From an uncultured Verrucomicrobiales bacterium (lineage in GTDB: Bacteria; Verrucomicrobiota; Verrucomicrobiia; Verrucomicrobiales; Akkermansiaceae): 64,000 bases of DNA. The DNA lies in contig CALGJQ010000027.1 of NCBI GenBank assembly GCA_937928545.1, positions 1-64,000 on the forward strand, in the 5' to 3' direction. Below are positions 8,674 to 17,300 of the stretch, one piece after another. A program made the translations under genes and the position numbers. The notes beneath the pieces were generated by a model, which did no database searches, had not been told where the DNA came from, and saw only the letters and a list, made by a program, of their open reading frames with translations. The stretch's first letter is position 1. The number at the start of each line of letters is the position of its first letter.

Positions 8674-9438
8674 TTAGTCTACCACACCAGCTTTGATCAG
8701 GTCAGCAAAACTTGCGGCCTCGAGGCTCGCTCCTCCTACGAGGGCTCCATCGATGTCTTTTTGCCCCATCAGTTCGGCGGCATTCTCAGCCTTCACTGAT
8801 CCTCCATACTGAATGCGGATCTTCTCTGAAACCGAAACGCCATAAAGGTCAGTCAAAACGGAGCGGACAAACTCGTGAGTGTCTTGCGCCTGCTTTGGAG
8901 TCGCCACTACTCCAGTGCCGATGGCCCAGACTGGCTCGTAAGCAACCACGGTATCGAGCATTTGCTTCTCAGAAACATTCTTCAAGCCCTCGGTGATTTG
9001 AGTGCGGAGAACATCCTCCAACTTCCCGTCTTCCCGCTCTTGCAAAGTCTCACCGATACAGAAGATCGGCTTCAGCTCCACTTCGTGAGCCTTCAAAATC
9101 TTGGCGTTGATCACCGCATCAGACTCACCGTAAATCGAACGACGCTCGGAGTGACCCAGAATGACGTAGTTCACAAAAACTTCCTTCAACATGAAGGCGC
9201 TCACCTCACCGGTGTAGGCTCCACTATCCTGCTCGCTCATGTTCTGAGCAGCAACCCGAACCTTGGAATGCGCAAGCAACTCAGTCGCCTTTGGCAACGA
9301 CACAAAAGGTGGCGCGATCACGATGTCAACGCCCTTCGGCAAGTCAGCGAGCTTACTCTCGAAACTCTTAATAAAGTCCTCAGTATCGGACGGTCCTTTG
9401 TTGAGCTTCCAGTTTGCGGCAATGATAGGCTTCCTCAT
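8674..9438 (-). CDS. tpiA: Triosephosphate isomerase
   Basis: Interconverts dihydroxyacetone phosphate and glyceraldehyde 3-phosphate in glycolysis. With the start at 9438 (MRKPIIAANWKLNKG) the protein is 254 residues, the usual length; the upstream extension to 9495 is not needed. Diagnostic motifs are AANWKLNK (catalytic Lys), ILGHSERR (catalytic His), AYEPVWAIGTG (catalytic Glu) and YGGSVKAENA (phosphate loop). It heads an operon of five genes with menF-like, two unknowns and a GNAT gene. The pgk gene lies 2.7 kb away on the same strand. Confidence 0.97.
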   Translation of the reverse strand: MRKPIIAANWKLNKGPSDTEDFIKSFESKLADLPKGVDIVIAPPFVSLPKATELLAHSKVRVAAQNMSEQDSGAYTGEVSAFMLKEVFVNYVILGHSERRSIYGESDAVINAKILKAHEVELKPIFCIGETLQEREDGKLEDVLRTQITEGLKNVSEKQMLDTVVAYEPVWAIGTGVVATPKQAQDTHEFVRSVLTDLYGVSVSEKIRIQYGGSVKAENAAELMGQKDIDGALVGGASLEAASFADLIKAGVVD

Positions 9439-9503
9439 GTCGTGAGCGGCGTAACCCAGTCCCTGACAATGCGCAAGACTGATCGTCGCCGACAAATCTT
9501 CCC

Positions 9504-9713
9504 TTATTTCCTTCTCAAAGCCAAGTCATCCAGCGCCTCATCAAAGTCATCCCACTGAAAATCAAAGCCTTCTGCTAACAAGCGCTTCGGCAGCACCCTA
9601 CCGCTCTTCAAAACCAACTCCGTCTCAGAACGCATAAAAAAGGTCCCAATCTCTAACATCCAACGCGCCGCCGGCAGGCCGCCCCCCCGTCCCGCGATGA
9701 TCATTTTCTTCAT
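9504..9713 (-). pseudogene. Remnant of a TIGR01777/YfcH-type epimerase (C-terminal DUF1731 piece)
   Basis: Only 69 residues, reading LPAARWMLEIGTFFMRSETE and LVLKSGRVLPKRLLAEGFDF. This is the extreme C-terminal DUF1731 segment of SDR-type epimerases of the YfcH/TIGR01777 family, which are normally about 300 residues with an N-terminal GxxGxxG Rossmann fold. The whole NAD-binding domain is missing. The start overlaps the TGA of the MBOAT fragment upstream by four bases. Both fragments look like survivors of one deletion. A short functional protein cannot be excluded. Confidence 0.6.
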
Positions 9714-10024
9714 GTCAGCAAGTCAAAGAATTGAAGACACCGTGCGATGACTTCGCTCTGGAATTCCGGAGGAAAGAGAAAGCTCAAAGGCAATCCCACC
9801 GCTAACAAAGCGAGAACTTTCCCCAATAGCTTCCCCAACTTCCCTTCCAGCAGAACCAAAAGCCCATGCGCCGCAAAGTAAGCCGTCGGCAGGCCATAAC
9901 CACTCCCCACCGGTAGCGTGATCGCGATTTCATGGAGTAGACCGGAAACAAAGAAGACCCCAAAGATCCCCGCCTTCTTTCCCCAGAGCTTTTCGACCGG
10001 TCTTCCCGCCACCCGCTGCATCAT
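9710..10024 (-). pseudogene. Remnant of a wax-synthase-like MBOAT acyltransferase (C-terminal part)
   Basis: 104 residues with the MBOAT/wax synthase C-terminal region, including the conserved FFVSGLLHEIAITLPVGSGY with the family's catalytic-type His in a transmembrane helix, then two further hydrophobic helices. Complete family members are about 300-450 residues with several more helices and an FWgrRWN motif before this point; those are absent here. The frame starts with ATG ATG, overlapping the stop of the small membrane protein gene upstream. I infer an N-terminal deletion. Confidence 0.6.
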
Positions 10025-10440
10025 TTGCGATTCTTTCTACGGCCATTGATCGCCGCGACTGCGCTAATCAAACCATAAAGCACCCCTCCAGCATAAAGGG
10101 CTAGTTCTAGGGGACCACTCAAACCTGCAAAGAACACGTTTAGCACGAGATACATCGCTACAAATCCCAATCCAAGACCCACTGGAATCCCGACACCCCA
10201 AGTCCAGAGCGTAGGAAAAGGCTTCCATAGGATCAGATAGACCGGAAGGCCTAGAATTAGCCAAGAGATGAGATGGATGAATGTCGCATAGGCTCCAATC
10301 CAAACAACCCAAGCGACAGAATCTGGAGAGATCAGGCAGGCGAAGACTCCACCTAGAATCCAAAGTCCTAAGGGATATAGGAATACCCTAGGGGTGGCTT
10401 TCCCCCACTCTTCGATTGGGCTATTTTCGCGATTCATCAT
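10021..10440 (-). CDS. Small integral membrane protein, unknown function
   Basis: 139 residues with about four hydrophobic segments (VFLYPLGLWILGGVFACLI; VVWIGAYATFIHLISWLILG; WGVGIPVGLGLGFVAMYLVL; LALYAGGVLYGLISAVAAI) and a short basic tail NGRRKNRK. No family recognised. It sits in the operon controlled by the GbsR-like regulator, and its stop overlaps the start of the MBOAT remnant by four bases. Confidence 0.6.
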   Translation of the reverse strand: MMNRENSPIEEWGKATPRVFLYPLGLWILGGVFACLISPDSVAWVVWIGAYATFIHLISWLILGLPVYLILWKPFPTLWTWGVGIPVGLGLGFVAMYLVLNVFFAGLSGPLELALYAGGVLYGLISAVAAINGRRKNRK

Positions 10441-10446
10441 TCGACT

Positions 10447-10527
10447 CTACATCTCAAACATTCTCGTCAAACGACGCGGGCGGGTTTTATGCTCACCTTT
10501 TCGGAGCACCTTTTTAAGCCAATTCAT
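10447..10527 (-). CDS. Possible small basic peptide (26 residues)
   Basis: An ATG at 10527 opens a frame of 27 codons ending in TAG at 10447: it begins MNWLKKVLRKGEHK and ends RRLTRMFEM. It fills the gap between two membrane-protein genes on the same strand, 13 bases after one stop and 6 bases before the next start, which is operon-like spacing. It is very basic and could be amphipathic. No clear Shine-Dalgarno precedes it and no family is known to me. Confidence 0.3.
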   Translation of the reverse strand: MNWLKKVLRKGEHKTRPRRLTRMFEM

Positions 10528-10540
10528 AAAGTTCATTTCA

Positions 10541-10909
10541 TTAAGGAAGTTGTGGTGGTAATGGCCTCGCTCCCCTGCTCCTCACACGGCTAAAGAGGAA
10601 GAGATTGAAGAAGTGCATCGCTCCCAGAACGAGAAGGACGACTCCCACTTTCTCACTGAGAGCCTCGAAGATTCCCTTGGTATTTTCAACGAGGACATTG
10701 AGCTTCAGATAGAGGGTCACAAAGCCAATGTTCACGAGATAAAAGCCGACCACTAAAAGGTGATTCACACTATCGGCCATTTCTTGATCACCTCCGAAGC
10801 ATTCAACGAGGAATACTCTTCCGTTTTTGTGGAGCGTTCGGGCAACCCAGATCGTTATCGGAATAACGATGACGAGATAAAGGGCGTAGGTCGTTACTGT
10901 TTCATTCAT
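10541..10909 (-). CDS. Small integral membrane protein, unknown function
   Basis: 122 residues with three hydrophobic helices: an N-terminal one (TTYALYLVIVIPITIWVAR), a second (SVNHLLVVGFYLVNIGFVTL) and a third (VGVVLLVLGAMHFFNLFLF), ending in an Arg/Pro tail. It lies 30 bases downstream of the DCC-family gene, in the operon of the GbsR-like regulator. Proteins of this shape occur next to DCC-family genes in related bacteria as far as I recall, but no function is known to me. Confidence 0.65.
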   Translation of the reverse strand: MNETVTTYALYLVIVIPITIWVARTLHKNGRVFLVECFGGDQEMADSVNHLLVVGFYLVNIGFVTLYLKLNVLVENTKGIFEALSEKVGVVLLVLGAMHFFNLFLFSRVRSRGARPLPPQLP

Positions 10910-10939
10910 GGTTCTGTTTCTATTTTCAGGTTGGGTTTG

Positions 10940-11425
10940 TCAGTGCATCAGTTCCGCACGCCAATCATCGTGATCAGTCGCGCAGTGATCGCCCTCGCAC
11001 TGAGGGGGCGTCACATTATGAAGGGTTTCTCGTACTTCGCGGTCCTTCCGACGAAAGAAGATCTTGCTGAGGCCGTGACGATTCGCGGCGAGTAGTCGGC
11101 ACACTCGGATCGCCACTGCCAGCATGGCGGGCCGCGCCAGCCGATGCGCGAGGCCTCGATAATTCGCGCAGCTATAAAGGCACAACACCCAGGCTTCCGC
11201 TCCGCGATGAATGGCCCCTTCGTCGGTTCGCACGATCATCTCACGCGCCGGATCCAGCGTATGAATCCCCGGGAAGACCTCTTCGGCCTCCGCCGCTTGA
11301 TAGGGAATGAAGGCGATCTCAAAAGCTCGCTTCTGTCGGTTGATCCACTCGTGGAAGCTGCAGCACATGCCACAACGTCCGTCGTAGAAGACCTCGATTC
11401 TTTTAGGATGGATGGGTAATTTCAT
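10940..11425 (-). CDS. DCC-family (DUF393) thiol-disulfide oxidoreductase-like protein
   Basis: 161 residues. The family signature is near the N-terminus: EVFYDGRCGMCCSFHEWI, with Cys18-Gly-Met-Cys21-Cys22, the CxxC of the thioredoxin-like DCC/DUF393 fold. The rest is compatible with the family (DPAREMIVRTDEGAIHRGAE). Biochemical activity of the family is poorly known. It is the first gene of the operon that continues with two small membrane proteins and the MBOAT and YfcH remnants. A near-palindrome 20 bases upstream of its start matches the operator found before the regulator gene at 12036. Confidence 0.82.
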   Translation of the reverse strand: MKLPIHPKRIEVFYDGRCGMCCSFHEWINRQKRAFEIAFIPYQAAEAEEVFPGIHTLDPAREMIVRTDEGAIHRGAEAWVLCLYSCANYRGLAHRLARPAMLAVAIRVCRLLAANRHGLSKIFFRRKDREVRETLHNVTPPQCEGDHCATDHDDWRAELMH

Positions 11426-11445
11426 GGTTTTCGTTTGTTCTGTTT

Positions 11446-11463
11446 TTTCAGTAATTAGTGAAA
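11446..11463. promoter_or_regulatory. Operator-like palindrome before the DCC operon
   Basis: The 18-mer TTTCAGTAATTAGTGAAA differs by a single base from the perfect palindrome at 12041-12058. It lies 20 bases upstream of the DCC gene start, between that gene and the end of the regulator gene. Two near-identical 18-mers, one before the regulator and one before the neighbouring operon, are what a dimeric MarR-fold regulator controlling itself and its target would need. Confidence 0.7.
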
Positions 11464-11501
11464 GTTTGTTTCGTGAGTTTTGAAGCTTTGTTTTGTTTTC
11501 A

Positions 11502-11521
11502 TAAAAACCGGCTCTTAGCCG
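11502..11521 (-). terminator. Short intrinsic terminator overlapping the regulator's stop codon
   Basis: On the minus strand CGGCT (11521-11517) pairs with AGCCG (11513-11509) around a three-base loop, followed by GTTTTTAT. The TAA stop of the GbsR-like gene sits inside the hairpin. The stem is only five pairs, so efficiency is uncertain, but it would separate the regulator transcript from the DCC operon, which has its own operator. Confidence 0.4.
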
Positions 11522-12036
11522 AAGATTTTCATCGCGAGCTTGATCGCTTTCCCGTGCTGCATGGTCGCAACCCGGTCACCCATCTTGGAAGCGAAGCTGA
11601 CAAAATCTTCAAGCTGCATCATCTGCTCGTGGAAGGCTTTCCCATCGGGCAATTCCATATCCTCAGTGGCTGCTTTACAATTTCGAAGGGTCTCCAAGGC
11701 TGGATCAATCTCCCGACGCTTTCGCTCCCGGGCAACCCGGCGAAAAATCTCCCAAACATCCTTCTCAGCTTCAAAGAATTCCTTTCGCTCCCCTTTCTTG
11801 GTCACAATCCGGATCAAGCCCCAACCAACCAGATCCTTCAAGTTGGTGTGAGCATTTCCTCGGCTAATTTGCAAAACCTCCATCACCTCATCGGTGCTCA
11901 TGACCTCGGGAGCCGTCATGAGAAGAGCATGAATCTGAGCCATCGTGCGATTGATCCCCCACTGCGCACCCATGATCCCCCATTGGGTCACGAATTCATC
12001 GCGGGTTTCCTCAAGTCTGGCACGCTCGTCGTTCAT
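11515..12036 (-). CDS. GbsR/MarR-family transcriptional regulator
   Basis: 173 residues with a winged helix-turn-helix of the GbsR type: IHALLMTAPEVMSTDEVMEV (helix), then LQISRGNAHTNLKDLVGWGL (recognition helix) and a wing (IRIVTKKGERKEFFEAEKDV), with a helical C-terminal part for dimerisation. GbsR-like proteins are usually repressors responding to small molecules. A perfect 18-bp palindrome lies four bases before the start codon and a one-mismatch copy lies before the DCC operon downstream, so autoregulation plus control of that operon is the simple reading. The inducer is unknown. Confidence 0.85.
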   Translation of the reverse strand: MNDERARLEETRDEFVTQWGIMGAQWGINRTMAQIHALLMTAPEVMSTDEVMEVLQISRGNAHTNLKDLVGWGLIRIVTKKGERKEFFEAEKDVWEIFRRVARERKRREIDPALETLRNCKAATEDMELPDGKAFHEQMMQLEDFVSFASKMGDRVATMQHGKAIKLAMKIFG

Positions 12037-12040
12037 CTGA

Positions 12041-12058
12041 TTTCAGTAATTACTGAAA
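12041..12058. promoter_or_regulatory. Perfect palindromic operator before the GbsR-like gene
   Basis: TTTCAGTAATTACTGAAA is an 18-bp perfect palindrome ending four bases upstream of the start codon at 12036. So close to the start it would occlude the ribosome binding site or promoter. Its near copy at 11446-11463 strengthens the case for a true binding site. Confidence 0.75.
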
Positions 12059-12086
12059 GTTCATTCCGAAGTCAAGCTTTTGAAAT

Positions 12087-12123
12087 AAAAAAGCCCGATT
12101 CCCCTTTCAGAAAATCGGGCTTT
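12087..12123 (-). terminator. Intrinsic terminator of pgk
   Basis: The stem AAAGCCCGATT (12090-12100) pairs with AATCGGGCTTT (12113-12123). On the minus strand the hairpin is followed by a T-rich run. It starts 18 bases after the pgk stop and separates pgk from the GbsR-like regulator. Confidence 0.85.
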
Positions 12124-12140
12124 AAAAACTGACCAACAAA

Positions 12141-13340
12141 CTATGCTTCGGAAAGCGCCGCCACTCCAGGTAAGGTCTTTCCTTCCAGAAGCTCAAGACT
12201 TGCACCACCGCCGGTAGAAATGAAGCTCATCTTATCAGCCACGCCGAACTTCACCGCCGCCGTCACCGAGTCACCTCCGCCCACGATGCTCAGCGCGCCG
12301 CTTTCGACAACTGCCTCAGCAATCGCCTTGGTCCCCTTCGAGAAGCAGTCCTTTTCAAAGACTCCCATGGGGCCGTTCCAAAGCACCGTCTTCGCGGTCA
12401 AAAGAACTTCTTTGAACTCCTCAATCGCGACATCACCGATGTCGATTCCTTCCTTATCAGCGGGAATCGCACCTCCCTGACCGTAGACTTCGGTATTCCA
12501 AGTCTCCGCTCCTTCTTTAAATTCTTTGGTAATGCGAGTATCGGCCGGAAGCAGGAACTTGACCCCTTTTTCCTCAGCCTTTTTCAAAATCTCAAGCGCG
12601 AGCTCTTGCTTGTCATCTTCAACCAAGCTCATCCCGATTTCATATCCCTGCGCCTTGCGGAAAGTGTAAGCCATCGCTCCACCGATCAAAATAGTATCAG
12701 CCTTCTCCAGGAGGGCTGAGATCACCTCGATCTTATCACTCACCTTCGCACCACCCATAATCACCACAAAGGGGCTTTCGGCATTGCCCAGCTTCCCTTC
12801 GAGATACTCAAGCTCACGCTCGATGAGTAATCCCATCACACTCTTTTCGACATGATGAGTCACGCCCTCCGTCGAGGCATGAGCACGGTGTGCGGTGCCA
12901 AAGGCATCGTTCACAAAAATCTTCGCTGATCCCGCAAGCGCTTTCGCAAACTCAGGGTCATTCTTCTTCTCCTCCGCATAGTAACGTGTGTTCTCCAAAA
13001 GAAGAACATCTCCCCCACCCAGCTCCGAACGCAAAGTGGCCGTGTCGTCACCAATGCAATCTTCCGCGAAAGTGACATCCTGCTCAAGCAACTCACAAAG
13101 ACGCGCCGCAACCGGCTCCAGCGAATACTTCTTCTCCTTCGCCTCCGTCGGGCGGCCCATGTGCGAACACAGAACCAACTTAGCCCCAGCCGAAATCAAA
13201 TGCTTAATCGTTGGAAGAGCTGCCTGAATTCGGGTCTCGTCCGTAATTTCAAGGGCGTCATTTTTAGGAACATTAAAATCAGCCCGCATCAGGACTTCCT
13301 GGCCAGCAACATCAACATCGCGAATCGTAAGTTTACTCAT
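12141..13340 (-). CDS. pgk: Phosphoglycerate kinase
   Basis: Transfers phosphate between 1,3-bisphosphoglycerate and ADP in glycolysis. Starting at the ATG at 13340 (MSKLTIRDVDVAGQEVLMRA) the protein is 399 residues, the normal bacterial length; the extension to 13394 is not supported. Motifs: RADFNVPKND, CSHMGRPTE (substrate Arg), NDAFGTAHRAHAS, FVVIMGGAKVSDKI (Lys at the nucleotide site), WNGPMGVFE and the C-terminal GGGDSVTA with STGGGASLELLEGK. It ends in a good terminator. Convergent or divergent partners are unrelated; tpiA is on the same strand 2.7 kb downstream. Confidence 0.98.
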   Translation of the reverse strand: MSKLTIRDVDVAGQEVLMRADFNVPKNDALEITDETRIQAALPTIKHLISAGAKLVLCSHMGRPTEAKEKKYSLEPVAARLCELLEQDVTFAEDCIGDDTATLRSELGGGDVLLLENTRYYAEEKKNDPEFAKALAGSAKIFVNDAFGTAHRAHASTEGVTHHVEKSVMGLLIERELEYLEGKLGNAESPFVVIMGGAKVSDKIEVISALLEKADTILIGGAMAYTFRKAQGYEIGMSLVEDDKQELALEILKKAEEKGVKFLLPADTRITKEFKEGAETWNTEVYGQGGAIPADKEGIDIGDVAIEEFKEVLLTAKTVLWNGPMGVFEKDCFSKGTKAIAEAVVESGALSIVGGGDSVTAAVKFGVADKMSFISTGGGASLELLEGKTLPGVAALSEA

Positions 13341-13462
13341 AACTTGAACCCCTTCCGTGCCGGAGAGCAGCCCCCCTGTCAAGAGAGGGATCATTTAGCT
13401 CTCAGCCCTTTCCCTTGCGCCTTGTCATTTAAGGGATTTTCTTCATACTTCCCGAACATTCC

Positions 13463-14296
13463 ATGAACATTAAGAAAGCTGTCATCACTGCCGCTGGCCC
13501 CCAGCAACAGCACCTCCCTCTTCAAACGCTCGTCAGCCCCACTGGCGAGACAAAGACCGTGGCCGCCTTTCTTCTCGACGAAATTTTCGCCAGCGGTATC
13601 GAATCTGCCGCCATCATCATCGCCCCAGGAACGGAAAGGGATTTCTCTTCCGCCGTCGCCGATCACCTCGATCAGGTCACTTTCATCGAACAAGCCGAGC
13701 CCCTCGGCTACGGACACGCTGTCCTTTCAGCCAAAGATTTCGTCGGCGACGATCGCTTCCTCCTCATGATGAGCGACCACCTTTACCTCTCCTTCTCAAA
13801 AGACTCCTGCCTCCAACAACTCCTCTCCGTAGCGGCATCGACCGATGGTCCAGTCTCCACCGTTCAATCGACCCACGAGAGTAAACTCCCCTACTACGGT
13901 GCCATCGGAGGCAGCAGAATCAGCGGACAAAAAAGCCTCTACCAAGTCTCCAACATCCTCGAAAAGCCCACCCCCACCGTTGCCGAACAAGAACTCATCA
14001 TCCCCGGTCTTCGCTCCGGAAACTACCTCTGCTTCTTCGGCATGCACGTCCTCACCCCCAGCGTCATCAAGCAACTCGAAGACTCATTCGCTCCTGAGCG
14101 TAAACTCGGCCTCACCGGCAGCCTCGCCGCCACCGCTAAGAGCGAAAACTACCTCGCCTGCGAGATCGAAGGCCTCCGCTTCAACATCGAGGAACCCCAC
14201 GGCCTCCTCCGTGCTCAACTCGGCATGGCTCTTTCTGGCGACTCACGGGACGAAGTCATGGGCTCCATCATCGAACTCATCGCCGCCACCCGCTAG
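13463..14296 (+). CDS. GalU-like nucleotidyltransferase-fold protein with altered signature
   Basis: 277 residues with the fold of sugar-phosphate nucleotidyltransferases: N-terminal strand KKAVITAAG, EPLGYGHAVLSAKDFVGDDR (the Q/E-x-x-GxGHAxL motif of GalU), FLLMMSDHLY in place of the usual LGDD, YGAIGG, a LEKP motif with variants (NILEKPTPTV) and the exit of the last helix. The nucleotide-binding loop that normally reads GxGTRxLP is replaced by AGPQQQHLPLQT, so the Arg and the glycine loop are missing. It may be inactive, or a partner of the large enzyme encoded 48 bases downstream. Sugar substrate unknown. Confidence 0.65.
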   Translation: MNIKKAVITAAGPQQQHLPLQTLVSPTGETKTVAAFLLDEIFASGIESAAIIIAPGTERDFSSAVADHLDQVTFIEQAEPLGYGHAVLSAKDFVGDDRFLLMMSDHLYLSFSKDSCLQQLLSVAASTDGPVSTVQSTHESKLPYYGAIGGSRISGQKSLYQVSNILEKPTPTVAEQELIIPGLRSGNYLCFFGMHVLTPSVIKQLEDSFAPERKLGLTGSLAATAKSENYLACEIEGLRFNIEEPHGLLRAQLGMALSGDSRDEVMGSIIELIAATR

Positions 14297-14344
14297 GAGC
14301 ACCTCACTGGTAACTTCTTAACCAAGTAACCCAATCACCACCCC

Positions 14345-17300
14345 ATGCTCCTCTCCCTCATCACCTCGGACGACCCCGCCACCCGCGACCGCTCACTCGC
14401 CGAGGCTTGCGCCACCCTCGACGTCCCCACCCTCCTGACCCAGTGCCACGAGCTCGACGCCTTCCGCCGCAGCTCAGACAACCTCTACCACCGCGTCCGC
14501 GCCCTCTTCTTCCTCCAAGCGATCTACCGCTTCCACCTCCCCGAAAAACTCCCAACTTCCGCCTCCGGCTCCATCCCCTTCGCTGGATACGAAGACCTCC
14601 TCGGCCGCCATTTTGAAGAAGCAATCGACTCCTTCCTCGCCATCCAAGCCCAAGATGGCCCCTCCGATGGCATCTCCTCCGCCCTCGCCGCCGCCTACCA
14701 CCAACTCGCCTTCCAAACCCTCGCTAACCAAGTCCGTAAATCAGTCCGCACCGTCCGCGGAAACCGGTGGATGTTCCGCATGGGCCACCCCACTGACCAC
14801 CCACTCCGCATCCGCCCTGAGCTTCTGGAGCAATCCAACAACCTCTTCCCCGTCCTCTGCGAACGCACCCCCGTCCGCATGGACCTCACCCACTCCGCTT
14901 GGTCCGACATCTTCTTCCTCGGCATGGACTTCCCCCAAGGAGCACGCGTCGTAAACGTCTCCGTCGACCTCGCCGTCCACGGCCGCGACTCCAAGCCCAC
15001 CCCACCCGTCGAAGCCTACTTCCGCATCATCGACGAACCCGTCCTCCGCCTCACCTCCATCGACCTCAAGGCCAGTGCCGAAATCACCGCCCTCGCCGAC
15101 GTCTTCGACTTTGCCAAAGACTACCTCGGCCTCCTCAAAGCCGCCATCATCGCCTCCGGCATCATCCCTCCCGGGATCGAAGGCTCCGGCAAATCCCTCG
15201 CCGACCTCCTCGCCCGCCTCGCCGGCCCCGGACACGGCATCGAGATGATCTCCTCGGTCAACGACATCCCAAAAGGCTCCCGCCTTGCCGTCTCCACCAA
15301 TCTCCTCGCCGCCCTCATCAGCGCCTGCATGCGCGCCACCGGCCAAACCCAATCCCTCGCCGGCGAACTCACCGAAAGTGAAAGACGCCTCGTCCTTGCC
15401 CGCTCCATCCTCGGCGAATGGATCGGCGGCTCCGGCGGCGGCTGGCAAGACTCCGGCGGCGTCTGGCCCGGCATCAAACTCATCGAAGGAGAAATCGCCG
15501 CCGAGGCAGACCCCGAGCACGGCATCTCCCAAGGCCGCCTCATGCCAAAGCATAAGGTCTTCAACACCACCGAGATCCCAGACTCCGCTCGCCAAGCCCT
15601 CACCGACTCCCTCATCCTCGTCCACGGCGGCATGGCCCAAAACGTCGGCCCCATCCTCGAGATGGTCACCGAGAAATACCTCCTCCGCTCCTCCGCCGAA
15701 TGGAAAGCAAGACAGGACGCCCTCAACCTCCTCGACCAAATCGTCGACGCCCTCGCCAAGGGCGACATCAAAACCCTTGGCCGCCTCACCACCGAAAACT
15801 TCCGCGGCCCCCTTCAGACCATCATCCCCTGGGCCACCAACCACTTTACCGAAACCCTCATCGCCCGCGTTTCTGAGAAATTCGGCGACGATTTCTGGGG
15901 CTTCTGGATGCTCGGCGGCATGTCCGGCGGCGGCATGGGTTTCATCGTAGAGCCCTCCCGAAAGCAGGAGGCACTAAACATCATTCACGACATCATGCTC
16001 CAAACAAAACGTGAGCTTGAGAACGCCCTCCCCTTCGCGATGGACCCCGTCGTCTACGACTTCGCCATCAATCCCCACGGCACCTTCGGCGACCTCCGCC
16101 ACGGGCACGATGCCATCCTCCCCCCCTCCTACTACCACCTCTCCCTCGGCGACACCCTCCGCCAACAACCCGCCGACCTCTCCCCTACCGCCCGCGCTGA
16201 GCTTGATCAATTTGCCCACGCCTGCCGAAGCAATCCCGCCTTCGACTCCTCCGTCCAAGCCCTCTTCGACACCCTCATCCCCCGCACGACCGAAGACAGC
16301 GGCGAAGCCAACTCTCTCGACCAACTCCTGAGCCAAAACGGCTTCGACCCCGCCCAACACGAGCAAATCCGCAAGGACCTCCGCGATGGCCGCATCGGCC
16401 TCGCCCAAAACCGCCTCCCCGCCAACACCACCATCAAGGACGTCAGCCCAGAAGACATCACCGACTTTACGAGCACCTACACAAGTCAGGCAAACATCGT
16501 ACTTGGCGAAAAATCCCTCGCCGCCGGAGAAGTCGGCGTCATCACCCTCGCCGCTGGAGCAGGCTCCCGCTGGACCCAAGGCGCTGGCGTCTGCAAAGCC
16601 CTCCACCCCTTCGTCCGCCTCGGAGGAAAGCACCGCACTTTCATCGAGACCCACCTCGGCAAATCCCGCAAACGCGGCACCCAAGCCGGCACCACCATCC
16701 CCCACCTCTTCACCACCTCTTACCTCACCCATCAACCCACCCGCGACTTCCTCGATACCGTTTCTGACTACCGCTACCCCGGCCCACTCTACCTCTCCCC
16801 CGGACGCTCCGTCGGCCTCCGCATGGTCCCCACCGTCCGCGACCTCCGCTTCGCTTGGGAAGAAATGCCCCAGCAAGTCCTCGACGAGCAGCAACAAAAA
16901 ATGCGCGACTCCGTCCGCTCCGCCCTCACCGGCTGGGCCCGCGACACTGGCGAAGCCTCCGACTACACCGACAACCTCCCCCTCCAGTGCCTCCACCCCG
17001 TCGGCCACTTCTACGAGGTCCCCAATCTCCTCCTCAACGGAACCCTCGCCGACCTCCTGAGCAAACGCCCGCAACTCAAAACGCTCATGCTTCATAACAT
17101 CGACACCCTCGGCGCCGATGTTGACCCCGCCCTTCTCGGCCACCACCTCGCCAGCGACACCGGCCTCACCTTCGAAGTCATCACCCGCCGCCTCGAAGAC
17201 CGAGGAGGCGGCCTCGCCAGCATCAATGGCCGCCCGCGCCTCCTCGAAGGCCTCGCCATGCCCCGCGAAGAAGACGAATTCAAACTGTCCTACTACAACT

